From Intestinibacter sp. (lineage in GTDB: Bacteria; Bacillota; Clostridia; Peptostreptococcales; Peptostreptococcaceae): a stretch of DNA of 6,848 nt. Every line of letters starts with the position of its first letter. Positions within the stretch are counted from its first letter, which is position 1. Below the pieces are notes generated by a model. That model was not told the DNA's origin. It ran no database searches and was given only the letters and a program-made list of their open reading frames with translations. Below are positions 1-5,691 of this stretch, piece after piece. Position numbers and translations under genes: made by a program. The DNA lies in assembly GCF_022780145.1 (NCBI RefSeq), contig NZ_JALEXO010000314.1:1-6848 (forward strand), written 5' to 3'.

Positions 1-24
1 TATATTAAATGTTAAATTCTTCAT
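1..24 (-). CDS. Start of a leftward gene, possibly a MerR-family regulator (partial)
   Basis: Only the first eight codons (MKNLTFNI) lie in the window; the gene continues to the left of base 1. An AGGAGA Shine-Dalgarno at 37-32 sits 7 bases before the ATG at 24-22, and a well-formed leftward promoter lies at 107-135, so this is a real gene start. The product cannot be identified from eight residues. Inference only: its position beside a MerR-type dyad, with the dyad near its own transcription start, is the usual place for a MerR-family regulator gene, and the residues TFNI fit the stretch that precedes 'GE' in MerR N-termini. It could equally be an unrelated gene controlled through the same operator. 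Confidence 0.6.
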
Positions 25-72
25 TTGTGTGTCTCCTGGTATTACTAAAAAATATTTATTTATAAAATAACG

Positions 73-103
73 TTGACTATGGAGTTACTCCATAGTTTAT
101 TAT
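73..103 (+). promoter_or_regulatory. MerR-type promoter with operator dyad in a 19-bp spacer, rightward
   Basis: A -35 TTGACT (73-78) and a -10 TATTAT (98-103) are separated by 19 bases. The spacer is almost filled by a perfect inverted repeat, arms ACTATGGAGT (76-85) and ACTCCATAGT (87-96) around one central T. An over-long 19-20-base spacer occupied by a dyad is the known layout of promoters activated by MerR-family regulators, which twist the DNA to realign the two boxes. The promoter points right, away from the leftward gene at 24, and overlaps the -10 region of the leftward promoter. Nothing recognisable as a protein gene lies between it and the terminator at 236-274. Confidence 0.7.
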
Positions 104-235
104 ATAAGTATAGAAAAAATAAAAGAAATAGTCAACTTTACGATTGATTATATTTTAACAAAAATTATTTATTGTTTTAAATTTAGTTATTGTTTTAAAA
201 TTCGTTTTGGGGAAAATGAATATGTTTTGTACGGG
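104..235 (+). other. Short rightward transcribed stretch with no convincing gene
   Basis: A transcript from the MerR-type promoter would begin near 110 and end at the terminator at 236-274, about 165 bases in all. The stretch is very AT-rich and holds no credible coding region. It contains a 13-base direct repeat, TTATTGTTTTAAA, at 169-181 and 187-199 (18-base period). It may be a small RNA, a leader left after loss of a target gene, or simply spacer. I do not recognise a known RNA family. Confidence 0.35.
107..135 (-). promoter_or_regulatory. Leftward sigma-A-type promoter
   Basis: On the minus strand there is a -35 TTGACT (135-130), a 17-base spacer and a -10 TATACT (112-107). Transcription would start near base 100 and give a leader of roughly 75 bases before the leftward gene at 24. 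The dyad at 76-96 would lie just inside the transcribed region, so a protein bound there could hinder this promoter. Confidence 0.7.
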
Positions 236-274
236 AAAAGGCTGTATCTTGGGGATACAGCCTTTTGTTTTTTT
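236..274 (+). terminator. Strong intrinsic terminator
   Basis: A perfect 13-bp stem (AAAAGGCTGTATC at 236-248 with GATACAGCCTTTT at 254-266) closes a 5-base loop and is followed by G and seven T (268-274). The T-run lies only on the right, so it acts on rightward transcription. The only visible source of such transcription is the MerR-type promoter at 73-103. Confidence 0.9.
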
Positions 275-373
275 GAGATATTTAGTAAAATGTATCTAGA
301 TAAAAAAAATAACAAAATTACTTACTTGATTAACTGATCAAATAGGTAAAATAATTGAAATTGGGAGACACAT
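275..373 (+). promoter_or_regulatory. Leader and probable promoter region of the HAD phosphatase gene
   Basis: This AT-rich stretch must hold the promoter of the gene at 374, because the terminator just upstream insulates it. The best candidate is weak: TTGATT (326-331) with TAAAAT (347-352) and a 15-base spacer, which is shorter than ideal. A short imperfect dyad (TTGAT...ATCAA, 326-341) overlaps it. The SD GGGAGA (363-368) lies 5 bases before the start codon. Confidence 0.35.
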
Positions 374-1018
374 ATGAAAAATTACGAGACGATAATATTT
401 GATTTAGATGGAACTATTACACAATCTGATTTGGGAATAACTAATTCCATTAAGTATTCGCTTAAATATTTTGGGATAGAAAAGGAGAGAGAATCCTTAA
501 AAAGACATATAGGTCCGGCGCTTAGTACGACTTTTAGAGAGTATTTAGGCGATGACGAGGAAAAAATAAAGCTAGCTATAGAAAAATATAGAGAGTACTA
601 TGTAGCAGGCGGGATGCTTGAAAATGTAGTCTACGAAGGCGTGGAGGAAACTTTAAAGGCGCTTAAGAAAATGGATAAGAAAATCATCCTAGCATCTTCA
701 AAGCCTATGGTGTACTGTAGAAAGATTCTAGAGCATTTCGATTTAGACAAGTACTTCGACTTCATAGCTGGAAGTAATCTAGACGAAACTAGAACTAAGA
801 AGCCCGAGGTGATATCTTTTGCACTAGAAAATATAGGCAAAAAACCAGACCACAGCGTGCTTATGGTGGGGGATAGACGATACGATATCTTAGGAGCAAA
901 ACAACTGAATATAGATTCAGTAGGCGTATTGTACGGCTATGGAGATAGAGAAGAGCTAGAAGAAGCAGGCGCTACTTATATAGTAGAAAAAATAGACGAT
1001 ATTTTACAAATAGTATAA
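374..1018 (+). CDS. HAD-superfamily phosphatase (subfamily IA, phosphoglycolate phosphatase-like)
   Basis: A 214-residue cytosolic haloacid dehalogenase-type hydrolase, which removes phosphate from a small phosphorylated metabolite through an aspartyl-phosphate intermediate. All four family motifs are present. Motif I is DLDGT with nucleophile D10 and acid/base D12. Motif II is the ASSKP segment with S108. Motif III is the lysine of KKP (K142/K143). Motif IV is GDRRYD with D167 and D171 for Mg2+. The helical cap lies between motifs I and II (about 16-85), as in subfamily IA, and the length is normal for COG0546-type phosphatases. The substrate cannot be read from sequence; phosphoglycolate, pyrophosphate or a nucleotide are options. 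GGGAGA 5 bases upstream sets the start. The gene stands alone, and its 3' end abuts the remnant of a pentapeptide-repeat gene. Confidence 0.93.
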   Translation: MKNYETIIFDLDGTITQSDLGITNSIKYSLKYFGIEKERESLKRHIGPALSTTFREYLGDDEEKIKLAIEKYREYYVAGGMLENVVYEGVEETLKALKKMDKKIILASSKPMVYCRKILEHFDLDKYFDFIAGSNLDETRTKKPEVISFALENIGKKPDHSVLMVGDRRYDILGAKQLNIDSVGVLYGYGDREELEEAGATYIVEKIDDILQIV

Positions 1019-1163
1019 AATCACCAAATTAAAGGGAATAGATTTTTCAAATTCAGATATCCAAGGTATATCTGTTAATTTGGAAAATCTAAGAGGTTGT
1101 AAACTAAATACCTATCAAGCTATAGATATTTCAAAGCTTCTAGGTATAATAATACAAGATTAA
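1017..1163 (+). pseudogene. 3' tail of a lost pentapeptide-repeat (Qnr/MfpA-like) gene
   Basis: The bases after the phosphatase stop stay open in another frame up to TAA at 1161-1163. They encode KGIDFSNSDIQGISVN, then LENLRGCKLN, then TYQAIDISKLLGIIIQD. Hydrophobic centre residues F, I, V, L and L recur exactly every five codons (codons at 1044, 1059, 1074, 1089 and 1104), which is the signature of a pentapeptide-repeat beta-helix. The closing 'QAIDISKLLGIII' resembles the C-terminal helix that caps and dimerises such proteins, some of which protect DNA gyrase (Qnr, MfpA). An in-frame TAG at 1011-1013 and the absence of a start codon and SD mean that only about 45 C-terminal residues survive. 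The N-terminal part was probably deleted when the junction with the phosphatase formed. Its stop overlaps the stop of the opposing membrane-protein gene by two bases. Confidence 0.75.
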
Positions 1164-1828
1164 TTTTTTCTGTATTTTCTTATATAGTAGAGGATAATAA
1201 TTATAGGTATCAGCATTATAAATAGTATTTCTGCAATTAATAGGTATAATATGTAGGTATTTCCGCACAATATACCTATGGGCAGACATACTATACTGCT
1301 AGATAGCCAATAAGAGCCTAAGTTGTGATGTAAATTTTTCCATATAGTGTTGTTCATCAGATAATTTGGGATCTTTATAGAAACACTTGAGTCTCTATCG
1401 CAATTTAAAAATACATACCCTAAGAATATAAATACAAAGCAAATTACACAGCTTATTAAATTATAAAAATTAAATACAGTTTTACTATCTACACCTTTAA
1501 GGGAAGTATATAGCTCTAGATAGCATAAGAGATTTACAGACACAATAAACAATAAAGTCGCAAAATCGCTGACTTTATCTTCTATATCAGTTTCAAATTC
1601 ATCCTTAAAAACTCTCGGCTTAGCATAAGTAAATACAGCAAGTAAAAAAGGTATAACTAGAACTTCTCCCTTATTTCCCCATTTAGCAACCTCGCCTATA
1701 GTAGAATAATGAGAGGGAATTTGTTCTGGAATATTAGGATATACAAAAAAAGTAACTATAAGAGGTAGAAAACCTATAAAGTAGTATATTATTTTTTTAA
1801 GTACAAGTTTTTTATCTTTAAAGTCCAT
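1160..1828 (-). CDS. SdpI/DUF1648-family membrane protein
   Basis: A 222-residue integral membrane protein with about six hydrophobic segments (roughly 12-30, 54-69, 88-106, 120-141, 171-188, 191-216). The N-terminal loop carries the DUF1648 pattern: P35, then PSHY (38-41), G45, W50 and K53. The C-terminal half has the SdpI-type signature with P154, W163, H167 and G171 ahead of the last two helices. B. subtilis SdpI (about 207 residues) gives immunity to the SdpC killing peptide and also signals to the repressor SdpR. Many homologues have unknown roles in peptide or detergent-like stress. No toxin gene or SdpR-like repressor is visible here, so a role as an immunity protein is inference. GGGAGG at 1846-1841 lies 12 bases before the ATG, slightly far. 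The gene diverges from the aminopeptidase gene. Confidence 0.82.
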   Translation of the reverse strand: MDFKDKKLVLKKIIYYFIGFLPLIVTFFVYPNIPEQIPSHYSTIGEVAKWGNKGEVLVIPFLLAVFTYAKPRVFKDEFETDIEDKVSDFATLLFIVSVNLLCYLELYTSLKGVDSKTVFNFYNLISCVICFVFIFLGYVFLNCDRDSSVSIKIPNYLMNNTIWKNLHHNLGSYWLSSSIVCLPIGILCGNTYILYLLIAEILFIMLIPIIIILYYIRKYRKN

Positions 1829-1846
1829 ATAAAAATTATTCCTCCC

Positions 1847-1898
1847 AAATTTATAATGCTATTTAACTATTATAATATATATGAAAAATAAATACATT
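1847..1898. promoter_or_regulatory. Divergent promoter region between SdpI-like gene and aminopeptidase
   Basis: This AT-rich stretch carries TATAAT on the plus strand at 1871-1876 and an overlapping TATAAT on the minus strand at 1874-1869, with another plus-strand TATAAT at 1852-1857. No good -35 box is found at 16-18 bases from any of them, so the exact promoters are uncertain. Both flanking genes must be transcribed from here. Confidence 0.4.
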
Positions 1899-1923
1899 AA
1901 AAAATTAAAATTTAACATAGGAC

Positions 1924-1929
1924 AGGAGG
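1924..1929 (+). promoter_or_regulatory. Ribosome binding site that fixes the aminopeptidase start
   Basis: AGGAGG sits 8 bases before the ATG at 1938. The in-frame ATG further upstream at 1881 has no SD; it lies among TATAAT sequences and would add 19 lysine-rich residues not expected in the family. Position 1938 is therefore the true start. Confidence 0.9.
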
Positions 1930-1937
1930 TTTTTGTC

Positions 1938-3248
1938 ATGTTTAAAAAAACTACAAGTGAGTTATTAGATTTTATACAAAAAAGTCCAAGCTGCTACCAT
2001 GCAGTAGACAATATAAAAAATATACTAGATGAAAATGGATTCTGCGAGCTTTCAGAGGGCAAGGTGTGGGAGCTAAAGGAAGGTGGAAAATACTATGTAA
2101 TTAGAAACTATTCATCTATAATAGCCTTTAAGATTCCACAAAAAAACTTCAAAGGCTTTAATATAGTAGCCAGCCACAGTGATTCGCCTACTTTTAAGAT
2201 AAAAGAGAATTACCAAATCGAAGTAGACAATAAGCTTGTGAAGCTAAATGTCGAAAAGTACGGAGGAATGATATTTTCCTCTTGGTTTGACAGACCTCTC
2301 TCTATAGCTGGCAAGGTCGTAGTCAAATGTGGCAATAAATTCGAATCAAAATTAGTCAACATAGATAGAGATCTAGTCGTCATACCTAACTTGGCAATAC
2401 ATTTTAACAGAAACATAAACGACGGTTATAAATACAACGTCCAAGCTGATATGCTGCCACTTTACGGGGGTGTAGATGCAAAGGATAGCTTGATGAAATT
2501 AGTAGCAGACAGCGCCTATGTGGATGAAAAGGATATCTTAGGCAGCGATTTGTTTTTATACAATAGAATGAATGGCAGTATCTGGGGCGCAAACGAGGAA
2601 TTTATATCATCTCCAAAGCTAGATGACCTACAATGCGCGTTTTCATCATTGAAGGGATTTTTAGCTGGAGAAAATGAGGACACAGTACAGGTTTGCGCAG
2701 TTTTCGACAATGAAGAAGTGGGCAGCCTAACTAAGCAAGGCGCCGAATCTACTTTTTTAGTTGACACATTAAAGAGAATAAACAGCGATATAGGAAGAAC
2801 TGAAGAGGAATATTTAACAGCAATTGCAAACAGCTTCATGGTATCAGCCGACAACGCCCATGCAGTTCACCCTAATCACCCACAAACATCAGACCCTACA
2901 AATAGACCTTACATGAACGAGGGCATCGTGATAAAATTCAACGCAAACCAAAAATATACTACTGATTCGATGTCAGCGGCTGTATTTAAGAGTATATGCG
3001 AGGACGTTGATGTGCCTTATCAAGTTTTTACTAATAGATCTGATATAGCGGGAGGCTCAACACTTGGGAATATATCAAACTCAAAGGTGTCTTTAAACAC
3101 TGTCGATATAGGTCTTCCTCAGCTTGCTATGCATTCAGCATATGAAACTGCGGGAGTGAAGGATACATATTATATGGTCAAGGCTATGGAAAGTTTTTAT
3201 AAAACTTCTATAATTCAGGAGGAAAATGGAGTACTTAAACGTTTATAG
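1938..3248 (+). CDS. apeB: M18-family aminopeptidase
   Basis: A 436-residue cytosolic zinc aminopeptidase of family M18 (aspartyl aminopeptidase/ApeB type), which trims N-terminal residues from peptides and usually assembles as a dodecamer. Its metal and catalytic landmarks are all visible: H80 and D82 in ASHSDSP; D229 in SPKLDDL; E259/E260 in FDNEEVGS; D305 in SADNAHA; and H399 in LAMHSAYETAG. The GGSTLG glycine loop is at 372-377, and the family motif IPNLAIHFNR at 149-158 belongs to the inserted oligomerisation domain. The length is normal for the family, so the gene appears intact. Synthesis begins at 1938 behind AGGAGG. It forms its own transcription unit, divergent from the SdpI-like gene. 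No intrinsic terminator is evident after its stop. Confidence 0.95.
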   Translation: MFKKTTSELLDFIQKSPSCYHAVDNIKNILDENGFCELSEGKVWELKEGGKYYVIRNYSSIIAFKIPQKNFKGFNIVASHSDSPTFKIKENYQIEVDNKLVKLNVEKYGGMIFSSWFDRPLSIAGKVVVKCGNKFESKLVNIDRDLVVIPNLAIHFNRNINDGYKYNVQADMLPLYGGVDAKDSLMKLVADSAYVDEKDILGSDLFLYNRMNGSIWGANEEFISSPKLDDLQCAFSSLKGFLAGENEDTVQVCAVFDNEEVGSLTKQGAESTFLVDTLKRINSDIGRTEEEYLTAIANSFMVSADNAHAVHPNHPQTSDPTNRPYMNEGIVIKFNANQKYTTDSMSAAVFKSICEDVDVPYQVFTNRSDIAGGSTLGNISNSKVSLNTVDIGLPQLAMHSAYETAGVKDTYYMVKAMESFYKTSIIQEENGVLKRL

Positions 3249-3308
3249 TTGCATAAGGGTATTGATATGAGTAAGAGTTCTGATAAAAATATCCTAAATA
3301 ATGGCATA

Positions 3309-3335
3309 TACAAATTATGCTATAATATATTTGTA
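3309..3335 (+). promoter_or_regulatory. Promoter of the nitroreductase gene with a flanking inverted repeat
   Basis: TATAAT at 3321-3326 is preceded by TGC (3318-3320), an extended -10 that can work without a good -35; none is seen. Perfect 7-base inverted repeats, TACAAAT (3309-3315) and ATTTGTA (3329-3335), straddle the -10 with 13 bases between them, where a bound repressor would block RNA polymerase. The regulator cannot be named. Confidence 0.5.
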
Positions 3336-3361
3336 ATTTAATATTATGAGGAGGGATTCAA

Positions 3362-3880
3362 ATGGAATTATTTGAAGCTTTAAAAGGAAGAAGAAGTGTT
3401 CGCGGATATAAAGACGAACAAATAAAAGACGAAGAATTAAATGCTATACTAGAAGCAGGGGAATATGCAGCAACAGGAATGGGTAAGCAATCACCTATAA
3501 TGATAGTTGTTCAAGATAAAGAAACTATATCTAAATTATCAAAAATGAACGCAAAAATAATGGGAAATGAAAACGTAGATCCATTCTATGGAGCACCAAC
3601 AGTAGTCATAGTATTAGCAGACAAAAATAGACCTACTTGTGTAGAAGACGGAAGCTTAGTAATTGGAAACCTAATGAATGCAGCTTACGGACTAGGAGTA
3701 GGTTCTTGCTGGATTCACAGAGCTAAAGAAGAATTTGAAAGTGAAGAAGGAAAGGCACTTCTTAAAAAATGGGGTGTAGAAGGCGACTACATAGGCGTTG
3801 GACATTGCGTTTTAGGTTACGCAAAGGAACCTCTTAAACCAGCGGCACCACGTAAGGATGGATATGTAGTTAGAGTTTAA
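3362..3880 (+). CDS. Nitroreductase-family FMN-dependent oxidoreductase
   Basis: A 172-residue flavoprotein of the nitroreductase superfamily, cytosolic and probably a dimer, passing electrons from NAD(P)H through FMN to nitro, quinone or other substrates. The N-terminal FMN-phosphate motif is RRSVRGY (10-16). The central strand FYGAPTVVIV covers 75-84. The helix SLVIGNLMNAAYGLGVGSCWIHR (98-120) is typical of the fold. A second FMN-contact segment, VGHCVLGY (146-153), is followed by a basic tail with R164 and K165. The length is at the short end, as in the single-domain clostridial members often annotated as nitroreductase; the physiological substrate is unknown. GAGGAGGG (3348-3355), 6 bases upstream, sets the start. 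It is a single-gene unit with its own promoter and terminator. Confidence 0.93.
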   Translation: MELFEALKGRRSVRGYKDEQIKDEELNAILEAGEYAATGMGKQSPIMIVVQDKETISKLSKMNAKIMGNENVDPFYGAPTVVIVLADKNRPTCVEDGSLVIGNLMNAAYGLGVGSCWIHRAKEEFESEEGKALLKKWGVEGDYIGVGHCVLGYAKEPLKPAAPRKDGYVVRV

Positions 3881-3903
3881 TAGATAGTTTGATATTTATG
3901 AAG

Positions 3904-3934
3904 ATGGATTTCGATTTTCGGAATCCATTTTTTT
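3904..3934 (+). terminator. Intrinsic terminator of the nitroreductase gene
   Basis: The stem pairs ATGGATTTCG (3904-3913) with CGGAATCCAT (3919-3928) through one T-G wobble, around a 5-base loop, and runs into seven T (3928-3934). It lies 24 bases after the stop codon. Confidence 0.88.
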
Positions 3935-4017
3935 AGTAAATTAAAAGAGGGAAAAGACTCAAGTTAAAAGGTTAAATATTTAAAAAATATCTAATAAATA
4001 AGAAAGGGGATAACAAT

Positions 4018-5031
4018 ATGAAACCGAATATATTTAATTACGCAGGCGGAGAACTTACCAATGATGCTATGATTTGCTGGATGTTAGATTGGGCTAATAG
4101 CGAAGACGAGGAATATAAAAATTTATCACAAGATATCATAAGATTATTTACAGCAGATGAAGATTTGAAGGTAGAATTTGTGAACATAAAAAAACAGTAC
4201 AAAAAAATCGACATATTAGTAGAAGTAAATAATTCAGAAGTAATTGTAATAGAAGATAAAGTAAAGACTTCACATCATTCAAACCAATTAGAAAGATACA
4301 AAGAAATTATAGAATCTGAAGAACAATATAAGGACTATAATAAACATTATATATATTATAAAATAGGTAATGAAAGTCCATATAATGGTGTAGAAGAAGC
4401 TGGTTATAAAAGAATAAATAGAGACGCTATGCTAAATGTAATTAAAAAATATAGAAGTCTAGGAAATGGTCTGTTAAATGATTATATAGATTATTTAGAA
4501 ACACTAGAAAAAACTTTTAATAAATATAAATATGAAGATGATCTCAATAAATGGGATTGGGACACATGGCAAGGATATTATAGTCATTTACAAGCCCAAA
4601 AGAATATAAAAGAAGTATGTTGGCGCTCTGTATCAAATCCAAAGGGTGGATTTTTAGCATTCTTTTGGAATTGGACATGTTTAACGTATAAAAAAGATGG
4701 AAAAGAAATAGATTATGCACTATATCCTCAAATAGAAAGCAATCCATTTAATTCTGATGGAAATAAAACTAGAGTAGCTTTCAAGCTAGAATGCAAAGAT
4801 TCTAATTATGGAAAAGAAATTCGATTATATTTATACGAGCGTTTAAAAAATTTATTAGAAGATATGGAAAAAACAGAGTCGAAGAATTGTATATCAGTTG
4901 GAGATGTCAAGAAAACTAGGTTTAAAATTGGTTTTCATATGACTATTGCAGAAATAAATAATATAAATACAAGAACAAGACTTGATCAGATAATTGAAGG
5001 TGTAGATAATTTATTTGAAAATATATTATGA
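4018..5031 (+). CDS. Orphan PD-(D/E)XK nuclease (PDDEXK_4-like)
   Basis: A 337-residue protein with a restriction-endonuclease-like N-terminal domain. The active-site core is D65 (in KKIDILVEV), then E79-D80-K81 at the end of the next strand. Upstream E12 or E53 may complete it. After the core comes Q90-L-E-R-Y94, matching the QxxxY motif of RecB/Cas4-type nucleases. This order ('QYKKIDILVE...IEDK...NQLERYKE') is that of the PDDEXK_4 group. The C-terminal half (about 180-337) is rich in aromatic residues (W179, W181, W184, W202, W217, W219) and has no function I can name. With all core residues present it is probably an active DNA or RNA nuclease. Relatives sit in accessory and defence loci, but no partner methylase, helicase or toxin/antitoxin is adjacent. 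Third codon positions look more AT-rich than in the aminopeptidase gene, suggesting acquisition. AAGGGGA (4004-4010) lies 7 bases before the start; the promoter is not clear. Confidence 0.85.
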   Translation: MKPNIFNYAGGELTNDAMICWMLDWANSEDEEYKNLSQDIIRLFTADEDLKVEFVNIKKQYKKIDILVEVNNSEVIVIEDKVKTSHHSNQLERYKEIIESEEQYKDYNKHYIYYKIGNESPYNGVEEAGYKRINRDAMLNVIKKYRSLGNGLLNDYIDYLETLEKTFNKYKYEDDLNKWDWDTWQGYYSHLQAQKNIKEVCWRSVSNPKGGFLAFFWNWTCLTYKKDGKEIDYALYPQIESNPFNSDGNKTRVAFKLECKDSNYGKEIRLYLYERLKNLLEDMEKTESKNCISVGDVKKTRFKIGFHMTIAEINNINTRTRLDQIIEGVDNLFENIL

Positions 5032-5134
5032 AGACGACATAGAAGATGCGGTATTTTTAAATGAAAAAGAGTTGTTTTTTATAGGTAATTGTTACAGTGC
5101 TATTATAAAGCTAGATTTACAATGTAGTTATTGA
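5006..5134 (+). pseudogene. Decayed coding fragment overlapping the nuclease 3' end
   Basis: From 5006 an open frame without a start codon runs to TGA at 5132-5134, overlapping the nuclease stop. The part beyond the nuclease reads YEDDIEDAVFLNEKELFF, then IGNCYSAIIKLDLQCSY. It looks protein-like (alternating hydrophobic strands, acidic turns) rather than random, and 'ELFFIGNCYSAIIKLDL' resembles one blade strand-pair of a beta-propeller-type protein, but I do not recognise the family. The frame is closed by TAG at 5003-5005, and no SD or ATG precedes it. It is most likely a leftover of a gene disrupted when the nuclease gene arrived; a chance open frame cannot be excluded. Confidence 0.4.
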
Positions 5135-5181
5135 CCAAATACAGCCTTGCTACGATAAGTAGCATTGATGTAAGCCTGTTT

Positions 5182-5227
5182 TTCTTGTCTAATAATAAGA
5201 TAACGGCTATTATATTAACGACAAGAA
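5182..5227 (+). promoter_or_regulatory. Promoter and candidate operator of the first XRE gene
   Basis: A -35 TTGTCT (5185-5190), a 17-base spacer and a -10 TATTAT (5208-5213) form a good sigma-A promoter with a start near 5220. Perfect 8-base inverted repeats, TTCTTGTC (5182-5189) and GACAAGAA (5220-5227), cover the -35 box and the transcription start, about 38 bases centre to centre. This is a plausible layout for autorepression by the helix-turn-helix product, though that is inference. Confidence 0.6.
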
Positions 5228-5245
5228 TTAAAGGAGGGCTGAAAA

Positions 5246-5656
5246 ATGAGATTGGGCGAGAGATTAAAGGAATATAGAAATCAAGAGGGGCTTTCACAAG
5301 AACAGTTAGCCGAAAAATTAAATGTATCACGACAAGCAGTTACAAAATGGGAAAATGACAAAGGCATCCCAGATTTAGATAATCTTATTGTTATAAGTGA
5401 TGAATTGAATTTAAGCTTGGATGAGTTGTTAAAAGGAAATGAAAATGTGAAAGAAAAAATTATTTCTGATAGTTCAGCTAAGAAATGGCATATATTAGTG
5501 ATTGTATATCTAGTTGCAATAGTAGTATATATCGCATATTTTGCAATTCATCATAAAATTTTTATGATTGGTTTTTTGATTGCGACATTGTTTATGCTAT
5601 TTTTTGAGATTAGAATTTTTATCAAGGAGAAGATATACAGTCAGAAAAAAATATAA
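5246..5656 (+). CDS. Membrane-anchored XRE-family regulator with two transmembrane segments
   Basis: A 136-residue protein with an N-terminal Cro/CI-type helix-turn-helix (about 3-62). The two HTH helices are in LSQEQLAEKLNVSRQAVTKW (16-35), followed by the usual 'PDLDNL' and 'LNLSLDELLKG'. After a short polar linker (63-80) come two hydrophobic segments, about 82-100 and 104-124, separated by IHHK, and a basic tail. The topology predicts a DNA-binding domain held at the inner face of the membrane. Such proteins are common in Firmicutes and may sense membrane state or a membrane partner; the ligand and targets are unknown here. AAGGAGGG (5231-5238) lies 7 bases before the ATG. A related but separately promoted gene follows after 95 bases. 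Confidence 0.88.
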   Translation: MRLGERLKEYRNQEGLSQEQLAEKLNVSRQAVTKWENDKGIPDLDNLIVISDELNLSLDELLKGNENVKEKIISDSSAKKWHILVIVYLVAIVVYIAYFAIHHKIFMIGFLIATLFMLFFEIRIFIKEKIYSQKKI

Positions 5657-5691
5657 AATATTTTATATATCCCAATGTTAATTTGCATTGC

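Noticed and set aside
216..299. Small open frame of 27 codons starting with ATG after GGGG
   Set aside because: It runs straight through the terminator stem and T-run at 236-274, and the SD spacing to the first ATG is only 3 bases. Its residues follow the hairpin rather than a protein pattern.
2210..2854. Several minus-strand open frames inside the aminopeptidase gene
   Set aside because: They lack SDs, have low-complexity or cysteine/serine-rich translations, and lie opposite a well-supported conserved gene.
3267..3341. Small open frame of 24 codons with AAGGGT upstream, after the aminopeptidase gene
   Set aside because: It covers the extended -10 and inverted repeat of the nitroreductase promoter, and the composition looks like translated promoter DNA. 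No supporting feature was seen.
5148..5164. Hairpin TGCTAC/GTAGCA as a terminator for the nuclease gene
   Set aside because: The stem is only 6 bp and the nearest T-run is about 15 bases further on, so it does not have the form of an intrinsic terminator.
5103..5330. Minus-strand open frame of 75 codons across the first XRE promoter
   Set aside because: It lies antisense to the XRE start region and promoter, has no SD, and its hydrophobic translation is what AT-rich antisense DNA gives by chance.
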